DNA of 64,000 nt from Sphingomonas endophytica (GTDB lineage: Bacteria > Pseudomonadota > Alphaproteobacteria > Sphingomonadales > Sphingomonadaceae), in the NCBI RefSeq assembly GCF_014199415.1, contig NZ_JACIJN010000008.1, forward strand, positions 141,743-205,742, given 5' to 3'. The notes beneath the pieces are model-generated. The model saw only the letters and a list, made by a program, of their open reading frames with translations. It was not told the DNA's origin and made no database searches. The position numbers were made by a program, and so were the translations under genes. Below are positions 30,025 to 38,071 of this stretch, piece after piece (positions within the stretch are counted from its first letter, which is position 1; the number at the start of each line of letters is the position of its first letter).

Positions 30025-31941
30025 GTGGCGGACAGGATCAGGCGGCGCATGGGCGCCGTCGCGCGGGCAGGGACGTTGATCGCCGTTGCGCTCACGCCGA
30101 CCGCACCGGCGATGGCGCAGGCCAAGGGCGACTGGCAGGGGTACGGCCGTGACGAGAGCCACGCGCGCTTCTCGCCGCTGGCCGAGATCACTCCCGCAAA
30201 CGTCGCGAAGCTGCGACAGGTCTGGACCTACCACATGCGTCCGGCCGGCACGAGCGGCGAGACGATCCCGATGCCCGACAGCGTCCCGGCCAAATTCCGC
30301 ACCGGCTTCTCCGCGTCCGAAGCGACGCCGCTCGTGGTGAAGGGTGTCATGTACCTCGCCACACCGTACAAGCGCGTCGTCGCGCTCGACGCCGCGACCG
30401 GCAAGGAACGTTGGGTCTTCGCGCTACCCGGCAACGACCAGCCATCGACGCGCGGCGTCGCCTACTGGCCGGGAAGCAAAGGGACTGGCGCGCGGATCGT
30501 CTTCGGGACGCGCACCGGCAAGCTGTACGCGCTCGATGCCGCGACCGGGCAGCCCGCGTCGGGTTTCGGCGCGGCCGGTGCGGTCGACATGAAGACGCCC
30601 GAGGTGATGAACGGCACGCGCGCGCCGCTGGGGATGAGCAGCCCGCCCGCGATCTATCGCGATGTCATCATTACCGGGTCGCGCGTGCAGGAGATGCCGG
30701 TCAAGGGCGCGGCCGGCGACGTGCGCGGCTGGGATGCGCGCACCGGTAAATTGCTCTGGACCTTCCACACCATCCCGCAACCGGGCGAGCCGAACTTCGG
30801 CACGTGGGAGGGGGACAGTTGGCAGAAGCGGTCGGGGGTCAACGTCTGGACCTTCGTGCTCGTCGACGACAAGCGCGGCATCGCCTATCTGCCGGTCGGT
30901 GCGCCGACCTTCGATCGCTGGGGCGGTGATCGCAAGGGGCAGAATCTCTACGGCAATTCGATCGTCGCGGTCGAGGCGGCGACCGGCAAGTATCTCTGGC
31001 ATTTCCAGACCGTCCACCACGACATCTGGGATGTCGACCTGCCGAGCGCGACGCTGATCGAGGTGCGGCGTGGCGGGCGCACGATCCCGGCGATCGCGGT
31101 GATGAACAAGACCGCGATGATGTTCATCCTCGACCGCGTCACCGGCAAGCCGCTCTACGACGTGCGCGAGGTGCCGGTGCCGACCGACACCGACGTCCCC
31201 GGCGAGCAGCCTTGGCCAACCCAGCCGATGCCGGCGACCCCGCCGCCGCTCGCCCGGCTGAGCTATGCCGCAAGCGATCTGGTCGACGGCCCCCCGGCGC
31301 ATCGCGCGGTGTGCGAGAAGCTGGTGGCGGACCTCGCCGTCGCGCCGAGCAGGACCTTTCAGCCGCTCCGCGCCGACTCGGCAGTCAATTTCTTCCCCGG
31401 CAGCCTCGGCGGAGTCGACTGGGGCGGGGGCGCATTCGACCGCAAGTCCGGCCTGTACGTCATCAACGTCAACAATCTCGCCAGCCCGCAGCAGCTCGCG
31501 CGCCAGCCCGACGGCAGCTGGGGGATGAAGGCGGGCTATGCCTATTTCCAAGACCCCGAAACCGGCACGCCGTGCCAAAAGGGGCCGTGGGGCGAGCTGG
31601 TCGCGGTCAACGTCGATACCGGGGCGATCGCATGGCGCAAGGTGCTCGGCACCAACGCCGACCCGGCTTTCGCCGCGAACGGCGTCATCAGCGCGGGCGG
31701 GCCGATCACCACCGCGAGCGGGCTGACGTTCATCGGCGCGACCCGCGACGCGACGATCCGCGGCTTCGATACGAAGACCGGCGCGTTGCTGTGGTCGGCT
31801 GCGTTGCCCGCCTCCAATTACGGCACGCCGATGACCTATCGCGCCGCCGATGGCCGCCAGATGCTCGCCGCGGTGGCGACCGGCGGATTCGCCGCCCAAC
31901 CCGCGACCAGCGACCAGGTGGTCGCATTCGCCGTCCGCTGA
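30025..31941 (+). CDS. Periplasmic PQQ-dependent dehydrogenase (module 2)
   Basis: A 638-residue quinoprotein with a Sec-type signal ending near APAMAQA. Propeller repeats are seen (LDAATGKERWVFAL, WDARTGKLLWTFHTI, VEAATGKYLWHFQTV, FDTKTGALLWSAAL), along with the typical SLGGVDWGGGAFD segment. It is only a distant paralogue of the quinoprotein at 25305 and has no Cys-Cys pair. A GTG at 30025 preceded by AGGAG is preferred to the ATG at 29995 because the signal peptide then starts directly with a basic stretch. It oxidises an alcohol or sugar group in the periplasm and is followed 11 bp later by its own small cytochrome c. The substrate is unknown. Confidence 0.84.
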   Translation: MADRIRRRMGAVARAGTLIAVALTPTAPAMAQAKGDWQGYGRDESHARFSPLAEITPANVAKLRQVWTYHMRPAGTSGETIPMPDSVPAKFRTGFSASEATPLVVKGVMYLATPYKRVVALDAATGKERWVFALPGNDQPSTRGVAYWPGSKGTGARIVFGTRTGKLYALDAATGQPASGFGAAGAVDMKTPEVMNGTRAPLGMSSPPAIYRDVIITGSRVQEMPVKGAAGDVRGWDARTGKLLWTFHTIPQPGEPNFGTWEGDSWQKRSGVNVWTFVLVDDKRGIAYLPVGAPTFDRWGGDRKGQNLYGNSIVAVEAATGKYLWHFQTVHHDIWDVDLPSATLIEVRRGGRTIPAIAVMNKTAMMFILDRVTGKPLYDVREVPVPTDTDVPGEQPWPTQPMPATPPPLARLSYAASDLVDGPPAHRAVCEKLVADLAVAPSRTFQPLRADSAVNFFPGSLGGVDWGGGAFDRKSGLYVINVNNLASPQQLARQPDGSWGMKAGYAYFQDPETGTPCQKGPWGELVAVNVDTGAIAWRKVLGTNADPAFAANGVISAGGPITTASGLTFIGATRDATIRGFDTKTGALLWSAALPASNYGTPMTYRAADGRQMLAAVATGGFAAQPATSDQVVAFAVR

Positions 31942-31952
31942 AGAGGATCGTC

Positions 31953-32273
31953 ATGAAGCGTATCGACCCGCTCGTCCGTCTTCTCGGTTTTGCCGGCGCG
32001 GCGCTGCTCGGCGCGGTGGCGCTCGCGGCGCAGCAACCCGCGACGCCGACGCCCGGACCGGGGCTCGACCTGATCAACGAGCGGTGCGGCTATTGCCACA
32101 CCACCAATCAGGTGTTCGCGGCGCACAAGACGGCCGCCGAATGGCCGGCGGTGGTGCAGTCGATGATCGATCGCGGTGCCGAGCTGTCGCCCGAGGAGCA
32201 GAAGGTGATGAACGACTATCTCGTCGCCACGCTCGCGACCGACAAGAAGGCGGCGGGCGCCGCCGGGCACTGA
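31953..32273 (+). CDS. Small periplasmic cytochrome c-like protein
   Basis: A 106-residue secreted protein with a signal peptide (LLGFAGAALLGAVALAAQ) and a single haem motif CGYCH (Cys45, Cys48, His49). The axial sixth ligand is not obvious; Met residues occur in VQSMIDRG and QKVMNDY. The short length and TAAEWPAVVQSM segment resemble the small c-type subunits that accompany quinoproteins. It lies 11 bp downstream of PQQ dehydrogenase 2 with AGAGG before the start, so it is probably that enzyme's electron acceptor. Confidence 0.78.
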   Translation: MKRIDPLVRLLGFAGAALLGAVALAAQQPATPTPGPGLDLINERCGYCHTTNQVFAAHKTAAEWPAVVQSMIDRGAELSPEEQKVMNDYLVATLATDKKAAGAAGH

Positions 32274-32277
32274 GTCG

Positions 32278-32300
32278 ACGGGGGCGAGACCCGCCCCCGT
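32278..32300. terminator. Bidirectional-type hairpin between convergent operons
   Basis: ACGGGGGCG (32278-32286) and CGCCCCCGT (32292-32300) pair perfectly over nine bases around a five-base loop. It lies 4 bp after the cytochrome stop and 8 bp before the lactonase stop, so it can end transcripts from both sides. No long U-tract follows. Confidence 0.55.
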
Positions 32301-32307
32301 TCCCGTC

Positions 32308-33306
32308 TCAACGCGCAAACCTCGGCAGTACGCCGGCGACCCTCGTCTTCAGCCGGTACACGCTCGTCGAGGCGGTGATGTAGAGCGTGTGGCCATCGCC
32401 CGCGAAGGCGAGGTTCGCGGCCACCTCCGGCAGCACGATCTGCCCGAGCACCTTGCCCGCGGGCGAGATCACGCGGATGCCGCCGGGGCCGGTCGCCCAG
32501 ATATTGCCGCGCCGGTCGACCTTGAGCCCGTCCGCACCGCCGGCACCCCCGGCCGGAAAGGCGATCAGCACGCGCTTGCCCGACAGCGCTCCGCGGCGCC
32601 CGACCGTATAGGCGTAGATCGTGCCCGGCGGGCCGTAATCGGTGACGTACAACGCCCGCCCGTCGGGCGAGAAGCCGATGCCGTTGGGCAGCTTCAGGTC
32701 GGTGATGACCGGCGTCAGCGTGCCGCCGGCGTAGCGGAACACCGCATTGTAGGGCAGCTGCTTGGCGGGATCGCGGTCCATGCCGTTGTAAAGCCCGAAC
32801 GGCGGATCGGTGAACCACAAGGCGCCGTCGGCGGCGAAGACGAGGTCGTTGGGGCTGTTGAGCCGCTGGCCGCGATAGTCGGCGATTACCGGGGTGATGC
32901 GGCGATCGGCACCGACGCGCACGATCCGGCGCGCGCCCATCTGCGCCATCAACACGCTGCCGTTACGGTCGGGGACCAAGCCGTTCGGGCCGATGCTCTT
33001 GCCCGCCGGCGGGTTCGCGAGCCCGCCGGCGTTGGGGATCAGCTCCTCGACCCGGCCGGACGCATCGACCGCACGCAGCACGTCGCCGCTGACGTCGGAG
33101 AACCACAGGCGGCCATCGTGCCACAACGGTCCCTCGGTAAAGGAGAAGCCGGTCGCGACGCGCTCGACGGTTGCACCCGGTGCGATCAGCGCATCGAGCG
33201 CCGGTTCGAGCCGTTCGACCCGCGCACCGCCTTGCTGCGCGGGGGCGGCGGCATGAAGCGCGAGCGGGGCGACGAGCGCCGCGGCGATGGTGAAGGGGCG
33301 CGGCAT
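32308..33306 (-). CDS. Secreted SMP-30/gluconolactonase-family lactonase
   Basis: A 332-residue six-bladed propeller protein with a signal peptide (PFTIAAALVAPLALHAAAPA). Metal-ligand segments of SMP-30 enzymes are present: FTEGPLWHDG (Glu), LNSPNDLVFAADG (Asn) and ADGLKVDRRGN (Asp). It should hydrolyse a sugar-acid lactone in the periplasm, which fits the lactone product expected from a PQQ sugar dehydrogenase. ATG 33306 is 2 bp downstream of the previous gene's stop codon. Last of a three-gene operon (bicupin, small monooxygenase-like protein, lactonase). Confidence 0.85.
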   Translation of the reverse strand: MPRPFTIAAALVAPLALHAAAPAQQGGARVERLEPALDALIAPGATVERVATGFSFTEGPLWHDGRLWFSDVSGDVLRAVDASGRVEELIPNAGGLANPPAGKSIGPNGLVPDRNGSVLMAQMGARRIVRVGADRRITPVIADYRGQRLNSPNDLVFAADGALWFTDPPFGLYNGMDRDPAKQLPYNAVFRYAGGTLTPVITDLKLPNGIGFSPDGRALYVTDYGPPGTIYAYTVGRRGALSGKRVLIAFPAGGAGGADGLKVDRRGNIWATGPGGIRVISPAGKVLGQIVLPEVAANLAFAGDGHTLYITASTSVYRLKTRVAGVLPRFAR

Positions 33307-33308
33307 CG

Positions 33309-33725
33309 TCAGACCGCGTCGGTCAAAAGGACAAGATAGTCGCGGTTGAGCACGGTTCGCTCGATCAGCGGCCAGTTGCGCTCGTGGACGTCGGAGCGAA
33401 TCCATGACTGGCGCTGCTCCTCGCTTTCATAGGTAAGCTGGAAGCGATAGTTGACGCCCGCAGGTGGTGCCGGCTGTCCCTGGATGACGCTGCGCAGCTT
33501 GAGCATCTTCAAGTCGATGAAGCCGCGCCCGCGAAAGCTTTGCGCGGCGGGCAGGAAATGGCGGTGGAAGGCGTCGAGCATCTCCTGCTCGCGCGCCGGA
33601 TCTACCGCCAGATCGCAGTAAAGCACGATCGGCTTGTTCTTCGGAGCGGCCGCCTGCGCCGTGCCGGGCAGCGCCCAGCCGGCGCCGGCCGCAGCGATCG
33701 ATTGCAGGAGCGAGCGACGTTGCAT
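33309..33725 (-). CDS. Secreted small protein, antibiotic-biosynthesis-monooxygenase-like
   Basis: A 138-residue protein with a signal peptide (RRSLLQSIAAAGAGWALPG). The mature part (VLYCDLAVDPAREQEMLDAF, then FIDLKMLKLRSV and FQLTYESEEQRQSW) looks like the dimeric alpha/beta barrel of the ABM family, which covers small monooxygenases and ring-modifying proteins. The ATG at 33725 stands eight bases after AAAGGA; an ATG two codons earlier is also possible. It lies between bicupin and lactonase genes in one operon. The fold assignment is tentative and the reaction is not known. Confidence 0.6.
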   Translation of the reverse strand: MQRRSLLQSIAAAGAGWALPGTAQAAAPKNKPIVLYCDLAVDPAREQEMLDAFHRHFLPAAQSFRGRGFIDLKMLKLRSVIQGQPAPPAGVNYRFQLTYESEEQRQSWIRSDVHERNWPLIERTVLNRDYLVLLTDAV

Positions 33726-33745
33726 CTTCATGGTCCTTTCGGGTG

Positions 33746-34651
33746 TCAGCGAGCGGGAAGCGTGGCGACGTAGGCGGCCTTGGCGGCAGGATCGCGCGCG
33801 ATCCCGATCACCATCAGTTCGAGCGGTGCGTCGCCGGCCGCGCGCAGTGTCCGTCGCGCGCCGACCTCGACCGGCAGCGCGTCACCACTGGCGAGCGGCG
33901 CGCGCTCGCCCGCGACAATCGCCGCGCCGGCACCGGCCATGACATAAACCATCTCGCTGATTCCGGGCGCGGCGGCGCCGTCGAGCGCGGCGCCGGGCGG
34001 GATCAGCACATGGTCGACGAACGCCCACGGCGTCGCGAACACCTCCGGGCCGAGCAGGCGGCGCGAGCGGATCGCACCATCGGGCTTCAGTCGGGTACGG
34101 TCGAACCGCACCGCGGCGAACTGCGCGACCGGGTCGAGCGGCGCGCCCTCGCGCGAGTCGTTCAGGTCGAAATTGTCGTAACGCTTGGTCTGTCCGACGT
34201 TGATGTTGAGCCATTGCACCGGGCGGTCCGAGGCATTGTACAGCGCATGGGCGTGCCCCATCCGGTCCGGCACCGCGGCCGGACCAGCGAGCGTCGTGGT
34301 GCGGCCGTCGACCGTGAACTGCGCCTCGCCGTCGAGGATCACGAACATTTCCTCGCATTGGTGGTGGAAATGCTGCCCGATCCCGCTGTGCGGCGCGATC
34401 ACGCCGCGGTGAACGAAGATCAGGTTGGTGGAGAGCGCGTCGGGACCGAGCAGCGGGGCAAAGGCCATCGTTCCCGCCCCCTCGTGGACCTTGGCGAGCT
34501 GGCGGTAGCGCGCCGGATCGGTGTGGCCGATCCGTGCCGCCAGCGGTCGCGCGTCGGGGGATGGCATGCTCGGCTGCTGCGCCGCGGCGGCGCAGGTCAG
34601 CGCCAGCGTCAGCCCGGTTGCGCCACGCGCGAGCGCTTGGATCGCTACCAC
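33746..34651 (-). CDS. Secreted bicupin protein
   Basis: A 301-residue protein with a signal peptide (GATGLTLALTCAAAAQQ). The first cupin domain carries the metal-binding motif GQHFHHQCEEMFVILDGE and the second motif RMGHAHALYNAS. The second domain is more degenerate (EMVYVMAGAGAAIVAGERAP, without the His pair). Bicupins include oxalate-decarboxylase-like and sugar-binding enzymes; which applies here is unclear. A GTG at 34651 follows GGGAGAGAG and gives a normal signal peptide, so it is preferred to the GTG at 34681. First gene of the operon reading toward the lactonase, with the ATCATATAGGAT motif about 65 bp upstream. Confidence 0.75.
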   Translation of the reverse strand: MVAIQALARGATGLTLALTCAAAAQQPSMPSPDARPLAARIGHTDPARYRQLAKVHEGAGTMAFAPLLGPDALSTNLIFVHRGVIAPHSGIGQHFHHQCEEMFVILDGEAQFTVDGRTTTLAGPAAVPDRMGHAHALYNASDRPVQWLNINVGQTKRYDNFDLNDSREGAPLDPVAQFAAVRFDRTRLKPDGAIRSRRLLGPEVFATPWAFVDHVLIPPGAALDGAAAPGISEMVYVMAGAGAAIVAGERAPLASGDALPVEVGARRTLRAAGDAPLELMVIGIARDPAAKAAYVATLPAR

Positions 34652-34716
34652 CCTCTCTCTCCCGTCCAGACCAGAATTCACCGGCTTTACCTACGCTTAC
34701 AACGGCTCTACACAGA

Positions 34717-34728
34717 ATCATATAGGAT
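34717..34728. promoter_or_regulatory. ATCATATAGGAT motif between bicupin operon and MFS operon
   Basis: Perfect copy of the repeated 12-bp element in the 115-bp region between the divergent starts at 34651 (minus) and 34767 (plus). The bases that follow read ATAATG, so it could overlap a -10 region. A single bound GntR-type regulator here could control both operons. Confidence 0.55.
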
Positions 34729-34766
34729 ATAATGCGGTCAGCGAGCCGCGCGTCCGGGAGAGCGAT

Positions 34767-36089
34767 ATGGCGGGAGCGGGGCGGAGCAGCGTCCGGGTAC
34801 GGCTGGTGGCGATGCTGTTCGTCATCAGCGCGATCGCGTTTCTCGATCGCACCAACATCTCGGTCGCGGGCGTCCAGATGCGTCAGGAATATGCGATCGA
34901 CCAGATCCGGCTCGGCTGGGTCTTCAGCGCGTTTCTGATCGGCTATGCCGCCTTTCAGGTGCCGGCCGGGTGGCTGGCGGCGCGGCTCGGCCCGCGCCGG
35001 CTGCTGACGCTGGCGCTGGTCTGGTGGGGCGTGTTCAGCATCGCCACCGCCTGGGTGCCGCCGGGCAGCGCGCATGCGATCACGTTGCTGATGCTGGTGC
35101 GCTTCGGGCTGGGGATCGGCGAGGCGGCGGTTTACCCGTCGGGCAACCAGTTCGTGTCGCGCTGGGTGCCCGCGCAGGAACGCGGCAAGGCCAATGGCCT
35201 GATCTTCGCGGGCGTCGGCGCGGGGTCGGGGCTGACTCCGCCGCTGATCAGCGCGGTGGTCGCCTTCGGCGGCTGGCGTGCGTCCTTCTATGTCTGCGCC
35301 TTGATCGGGCTGATCGCCGCGGTGGTGTGGTTCGTCGTCGCGCGCGACCGACCGCAGGAGCACCCGCGCGTCAACGCGGCGGAACTGGCGCATATCGAGG
35401 CAGGACTGCCCGACGCACCGGCCGGCGCGGTCGGGCCGATCCCGTGGCGCGCGATCCTGGGCAGCCGCGCGATGTGGGGGCTGTTCCTGAGCTATTTCGC
35501 GTTCGGCTATGTGATCTGGATCTTCTTCAGCTGGTTCTTCATCTATCTCGCCGAGGCACGCGGGCTGGACCTGAAATCGAGCGCGCTGTTCGGCATGGCA
35601 CCGTTCCTCGCGATGACGGTCGGCTGCCTCGCGGGCGGCGTCGTCAACGACGCGGTCTCGCGCCGGCACGGCCTCTATTGGGGACGGTCGGGGCTGGCGA
35701 TGCTGTCGTTCGCGCTGACCGCTCTGTTCCTGCTGATCGGCTCGCAGGTCGACAACGCGCCGCTCGCGGTGATGACCTTGGCGCTGGGCGGGGGCGCGAT
35801 CTATCTGTCGCAAAGCTCCTTCTGGTCGGTGACCGCCGACATCGCCGGGCCGCACACCGGGGTGGTGTCGGGGCTGATGAATGTCGGCTGCCAGATCGGC
35901 GGTGCGCTGACCGCCTCGCTGACCCCGTGGATCGCGGCGCGGTATGGCTGGGCGGCGGCGTTCGGTACCGGCGCGGGGGTGGTGATCCTCGGCATCGCCG
36001 CCTGGGCGATCGTCGATCCGCGGCGACTGATCGAGCCGGAGCAAACGCCCGCACCCGATCATGGCGCGGCGGTAGCGCAACAAGCCTGA
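34767..36089 (+). CDS. MFS transporter, ACS family (second of the locus)
   Basis: A 440-residue major facilitator with twelve membrane segments. The ISAIAFLDRTNISVAGVQM start and the GWLAARLGPRRLLTLA loop fit the hexuronate / 4-hydroxyphenylacetate / phthalate carrier group of the ACS family. ATG 34767 is preceded by GGGAG at six bases. It differs clearly in sequence from the carrier at 21240, so the locus has two inner-membrane carriers, perhaps for a precursor and its oxidised acid. It is followed after 17 bp by a second bicupin gene. Confidence 0.83.
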   Translation: MAGAGRSSVRVRLVAMLFVISAIAFLDRTNISVAGVQMRQEYAIDQIRLGWVFSAFLIGYAAFQVPAGWLAARLGPRRLLTLALVWWGVFSIATAWVPPGSAHAITLLMLVRFGLGIGEAAVYPSGNQFVSRWVPAQERGKANGLIFAGVGAGSGLTPPLISAVVAFGGWRASFYVCALIGLIAAVVWFVVARDRPQEHPRVNAAELAHIEAGLPDAPAGAVGPIPWRAILGSRAMWGLFLSYFAFGYVIWIFFSWFFIYLAEARGLDLKSSALFGMAPFLAMTVGCLAGGVVNDAVSRRHGLYWGRSGLAMLSFALTALFLLIGSQVDNAPLAVMTLALGGGAIYLSQSSFWSVTADIAGPHTGVVSGLMNVGCQIGGALTASLTPWIAARYGWAAAFGTGAGVVILGIAAWAIVDPRRLIEPEQTPAPDHGAAVAQQA

Positions 36090-36106
36090 AGGGAAGGGGA
36101 GAAAGC

Positions 36107-37066
36107 ATGATCCACGATACCGGACGCCATTGGCGCGTCGTCGCGGGCGCGCTCGTCGCGCTGACGCTCACCGCACAGGCCCCGCGGCCCGCGCCGCCGG
36201 CGCCGGTCGAAATGTGGGTGCCCAAGAAGACGCCTTATGCCGCTTATGATGCGCCGAACCGGCCGTGGTGGAAGCTCGCCGATGTGCTGGCGCTGCACAA
36301 GGGCGCGACCGACTGGTCGCAGCCGATCGTCCGCAACCGCGACATCGTCGCCGACTGGCACCAGCAGGCACCCGGCAAGCGCACCGCCGAGGTCGCCTAT
36401 GCCGACAATCGCACCGCGATCATCGTGTGGGGCGGTCAACTGCGCGTCACGATTGCGGGGCACCCGCCGTTCGTGGCGGGCAAGGGGTTCGAGATCGACG
36501 TGCCGCTGCGCGTGCCGTTCACGCTCGAGACGATCGGCGACCAGCCCGCCTTGTGGTTCGAGATCCACGCCGCGACCGACCTGCCGCTCTATCCGCTCGG
36601 CAGCACGCCGGAGCGGCCACGCGACGTGACCGGCTTCCGCTACGAACGCCGGCTGGTCTCCGGCGGGGCGGGGGCACCGGACGCGACCAACCCGCTGTAT
36701 GTCGATTACTATAAGGACGTGGTGCAGGGCGGCGCGCGCGCCACCGCCTTCGTCGCCGCGCAGCACCTCTTCGTCAACAACATCCGCGGCCGCGCGACGC
36801 CCACTCCGCCCGCGTCGAACCTCGGCCATTTTCACGTCGGCTATGATGAATTCTGGTTCGTCATGGAGGGCAACGTCGACCTGCAGATCGAGGGCGAGCC
36901 GCTGATCAAGGCCGCCGCGCCGGGTGACGTGTTGATCGCCAAACAGGGCCGCTGGCACCGCGCGAGCTTCGGCGGTCCCGAAGGACAGATGGGAACCCGG
37001 GTGGCGATCAACCCCTATCCGCTCGGGCTGCACGGCTACAGCACGCAATCGGGCGGGCGGCAGTAG
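36107..37066 (+). CDS. Secreted cupin-domain protein (degenerate bicupin)
   Basis: A 319-residue protein with a signal peptide (VVAGALVALTLTAQAP). The C-terminal cupin is well formed (NLGHFHVGYDEFWFVMEGNV, then DVLIAKQGRWHRA), giving a His/His/Glu/His metal site. An N-terminal half (TAIIVWGGQLRVTIAGHPP) looks like a second cupin without ligands. It is not closely similar to the bicupin at 33746. Following the MFS gene with AGGGGAGA before its start, it belongs to the same motif-controlled locus; it may isomerise, decarboxylate or bind the periplasmic substrate. Function not assigned. Confidence 0.72.
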   Translation: MIHDTGRHWRVVAGALVALTLTAQAPRPAPPAPVEMWVPKKTPYAAYDAPNRPWWKLADVLALHKGATDWSQPIVRNRDIVADWHQQAPGKRTAEVAYADNRTAIIVWGGQLRVTIAGHPPFVAGKGFEIDVPLRVPFTLETIGDQPALWFEIHAATDLPLYPLGSTPERPRDVTGFRYERRLVSGGAGAPDATNPLYVDYYKDVVQGGARATAFVAAQHLFVNNIRGRATPTPPASNLGHFHVGYDEFWFVMEGNVDLQIEGEPLIKAAAPGDVLIAKQGRWHRASFGGPEGQMGTRVAINPYPLGLHGYSTQSGGRQ

Positions 37067-37114
37067 CCCGGCCGCTCGCGCCGGCCACGGCGCGCCCGGC
37101 GCAGCAACCCGCGC

Positions 37115-37858
37115 TTACTGGCGCATGGCCTTGGGTGCGGGCTTCGCCAGCGCGCTGCGGATCGCAGCTTCGGCGACCGGCGCCATCACCGCATAGCCGG
37201 CCTTGTTCGGATGAACCCCGTCGGAGCTCCATGCCGCCTTGAACGCCTGCCCGTCGTGCAACGCGCTCCAGTAATCGGCGTAGACCGCGCCGGTGCGCGC
37301 CGCATAGTCCTTCATCCAGTCGTTGAGCGCGGCGATCTTCGCCGCGGGCGCGATCCCCGGCCGCCACGGGAAGTGATCGGCGGGCGGGATCGAGGCCAGG
37401 ATGACGCGAATGCCGTGCGCACGCGCCAGCTCCGCCATCGACATCAGGTTCGCCCTGGTCTGTTCGGCGGTCATCGGGCCGGTGTTGCCCGCGATGTCGT
37501 TGGTGCCGGCCATGATCTGCACGACCCGCGGATGGAGGTCGATCACGTCCTGCCGGAAGCGCAGCAGCATCTGCGGCGTCGTCTGCCCGCTGATCCCGCG
37601 GCCCTGGCGTCCCGGCGTGAAGAAGTTGGGCATCATGTCGAACCAGCCCTGCGTGATCGAGTCGCCCATGAAGACGACCTCGACCGGCCCGGTCACCTTC
37701 GCATTGGCCTCCTGATAGCGCCCGAGCCAGGCGAAGTCGTTATGCAACCGCTCCTCTGCGTCGGTCTGGCGAGCGGGGGCTTGCTGCGCGGGTGGCGCGG
37801 TCTGGGCGAGGGCCGCGGGGGAGAGCGAGATCAGGATCACGGCCAGCAACTGCTTCAT
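37115..37858 (-). CDS. Secreted SGNH/GDSL-family hydrolase
   Basis: A 247-residue esterase/acetylhydrolase with a signal peptide (AVILISLSPAALAQT). All four SGNH blocks are visible: block I FMGDSITQGW (nucleophile Ser), block II with Gly in GRGISGQTT, block III GTNDIAG (Asn) and block V DGVHPN (Asp and His). Such enzymes often deacetylate carbohydrates or cleave platelet-activating-factor-like esters outside the cytoplasm. It is convergent with the bicupin gene and isolated upstream by 213 bp, so it need not belong to the GntR-controlled locus. Confidence 0.85.
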   Translation of the reverse strand: MKQLLAVILISLSPAALAQTAPPAQQAPARQTDAEERLHNDFAWLGRYQEANAKVTGPVEVVFMGDSITQGWFDMMPNFFTPGRQGRGISGQTTPQMLLRFRQDVIDLHPRVVQIMAGTNDIAGNTGPMTAEQTRANLMSMAELARAHGIRVILASIPPADHFPWRPGIAPAAKIAALNDWMKDYAARTGAVYADYWSALHDGQAFKAAWSSDGVHPNKAGYAVMAPVAEAAIRSALAKPAPKAMRQ

Positions 37859-38071
37859 GACGGGGGCTCCGCTTGTCGAACGTGGGAGGGACTGCCGGCC
37901 ATAACGCAACGGGACGCAGCGAAGGTCGGCAACCTCAATGATTTGATGGCCGAAAGCTAGCCGCAGCATCGGTCGCAATCCATCCGTCAATTGGTTGATC
38001 GGGCGGAAGCGCGAAGGATCGGTCACGCGCCGGACCAACTTTCGCACGCTCGTCGGATACGGATCGTGACC

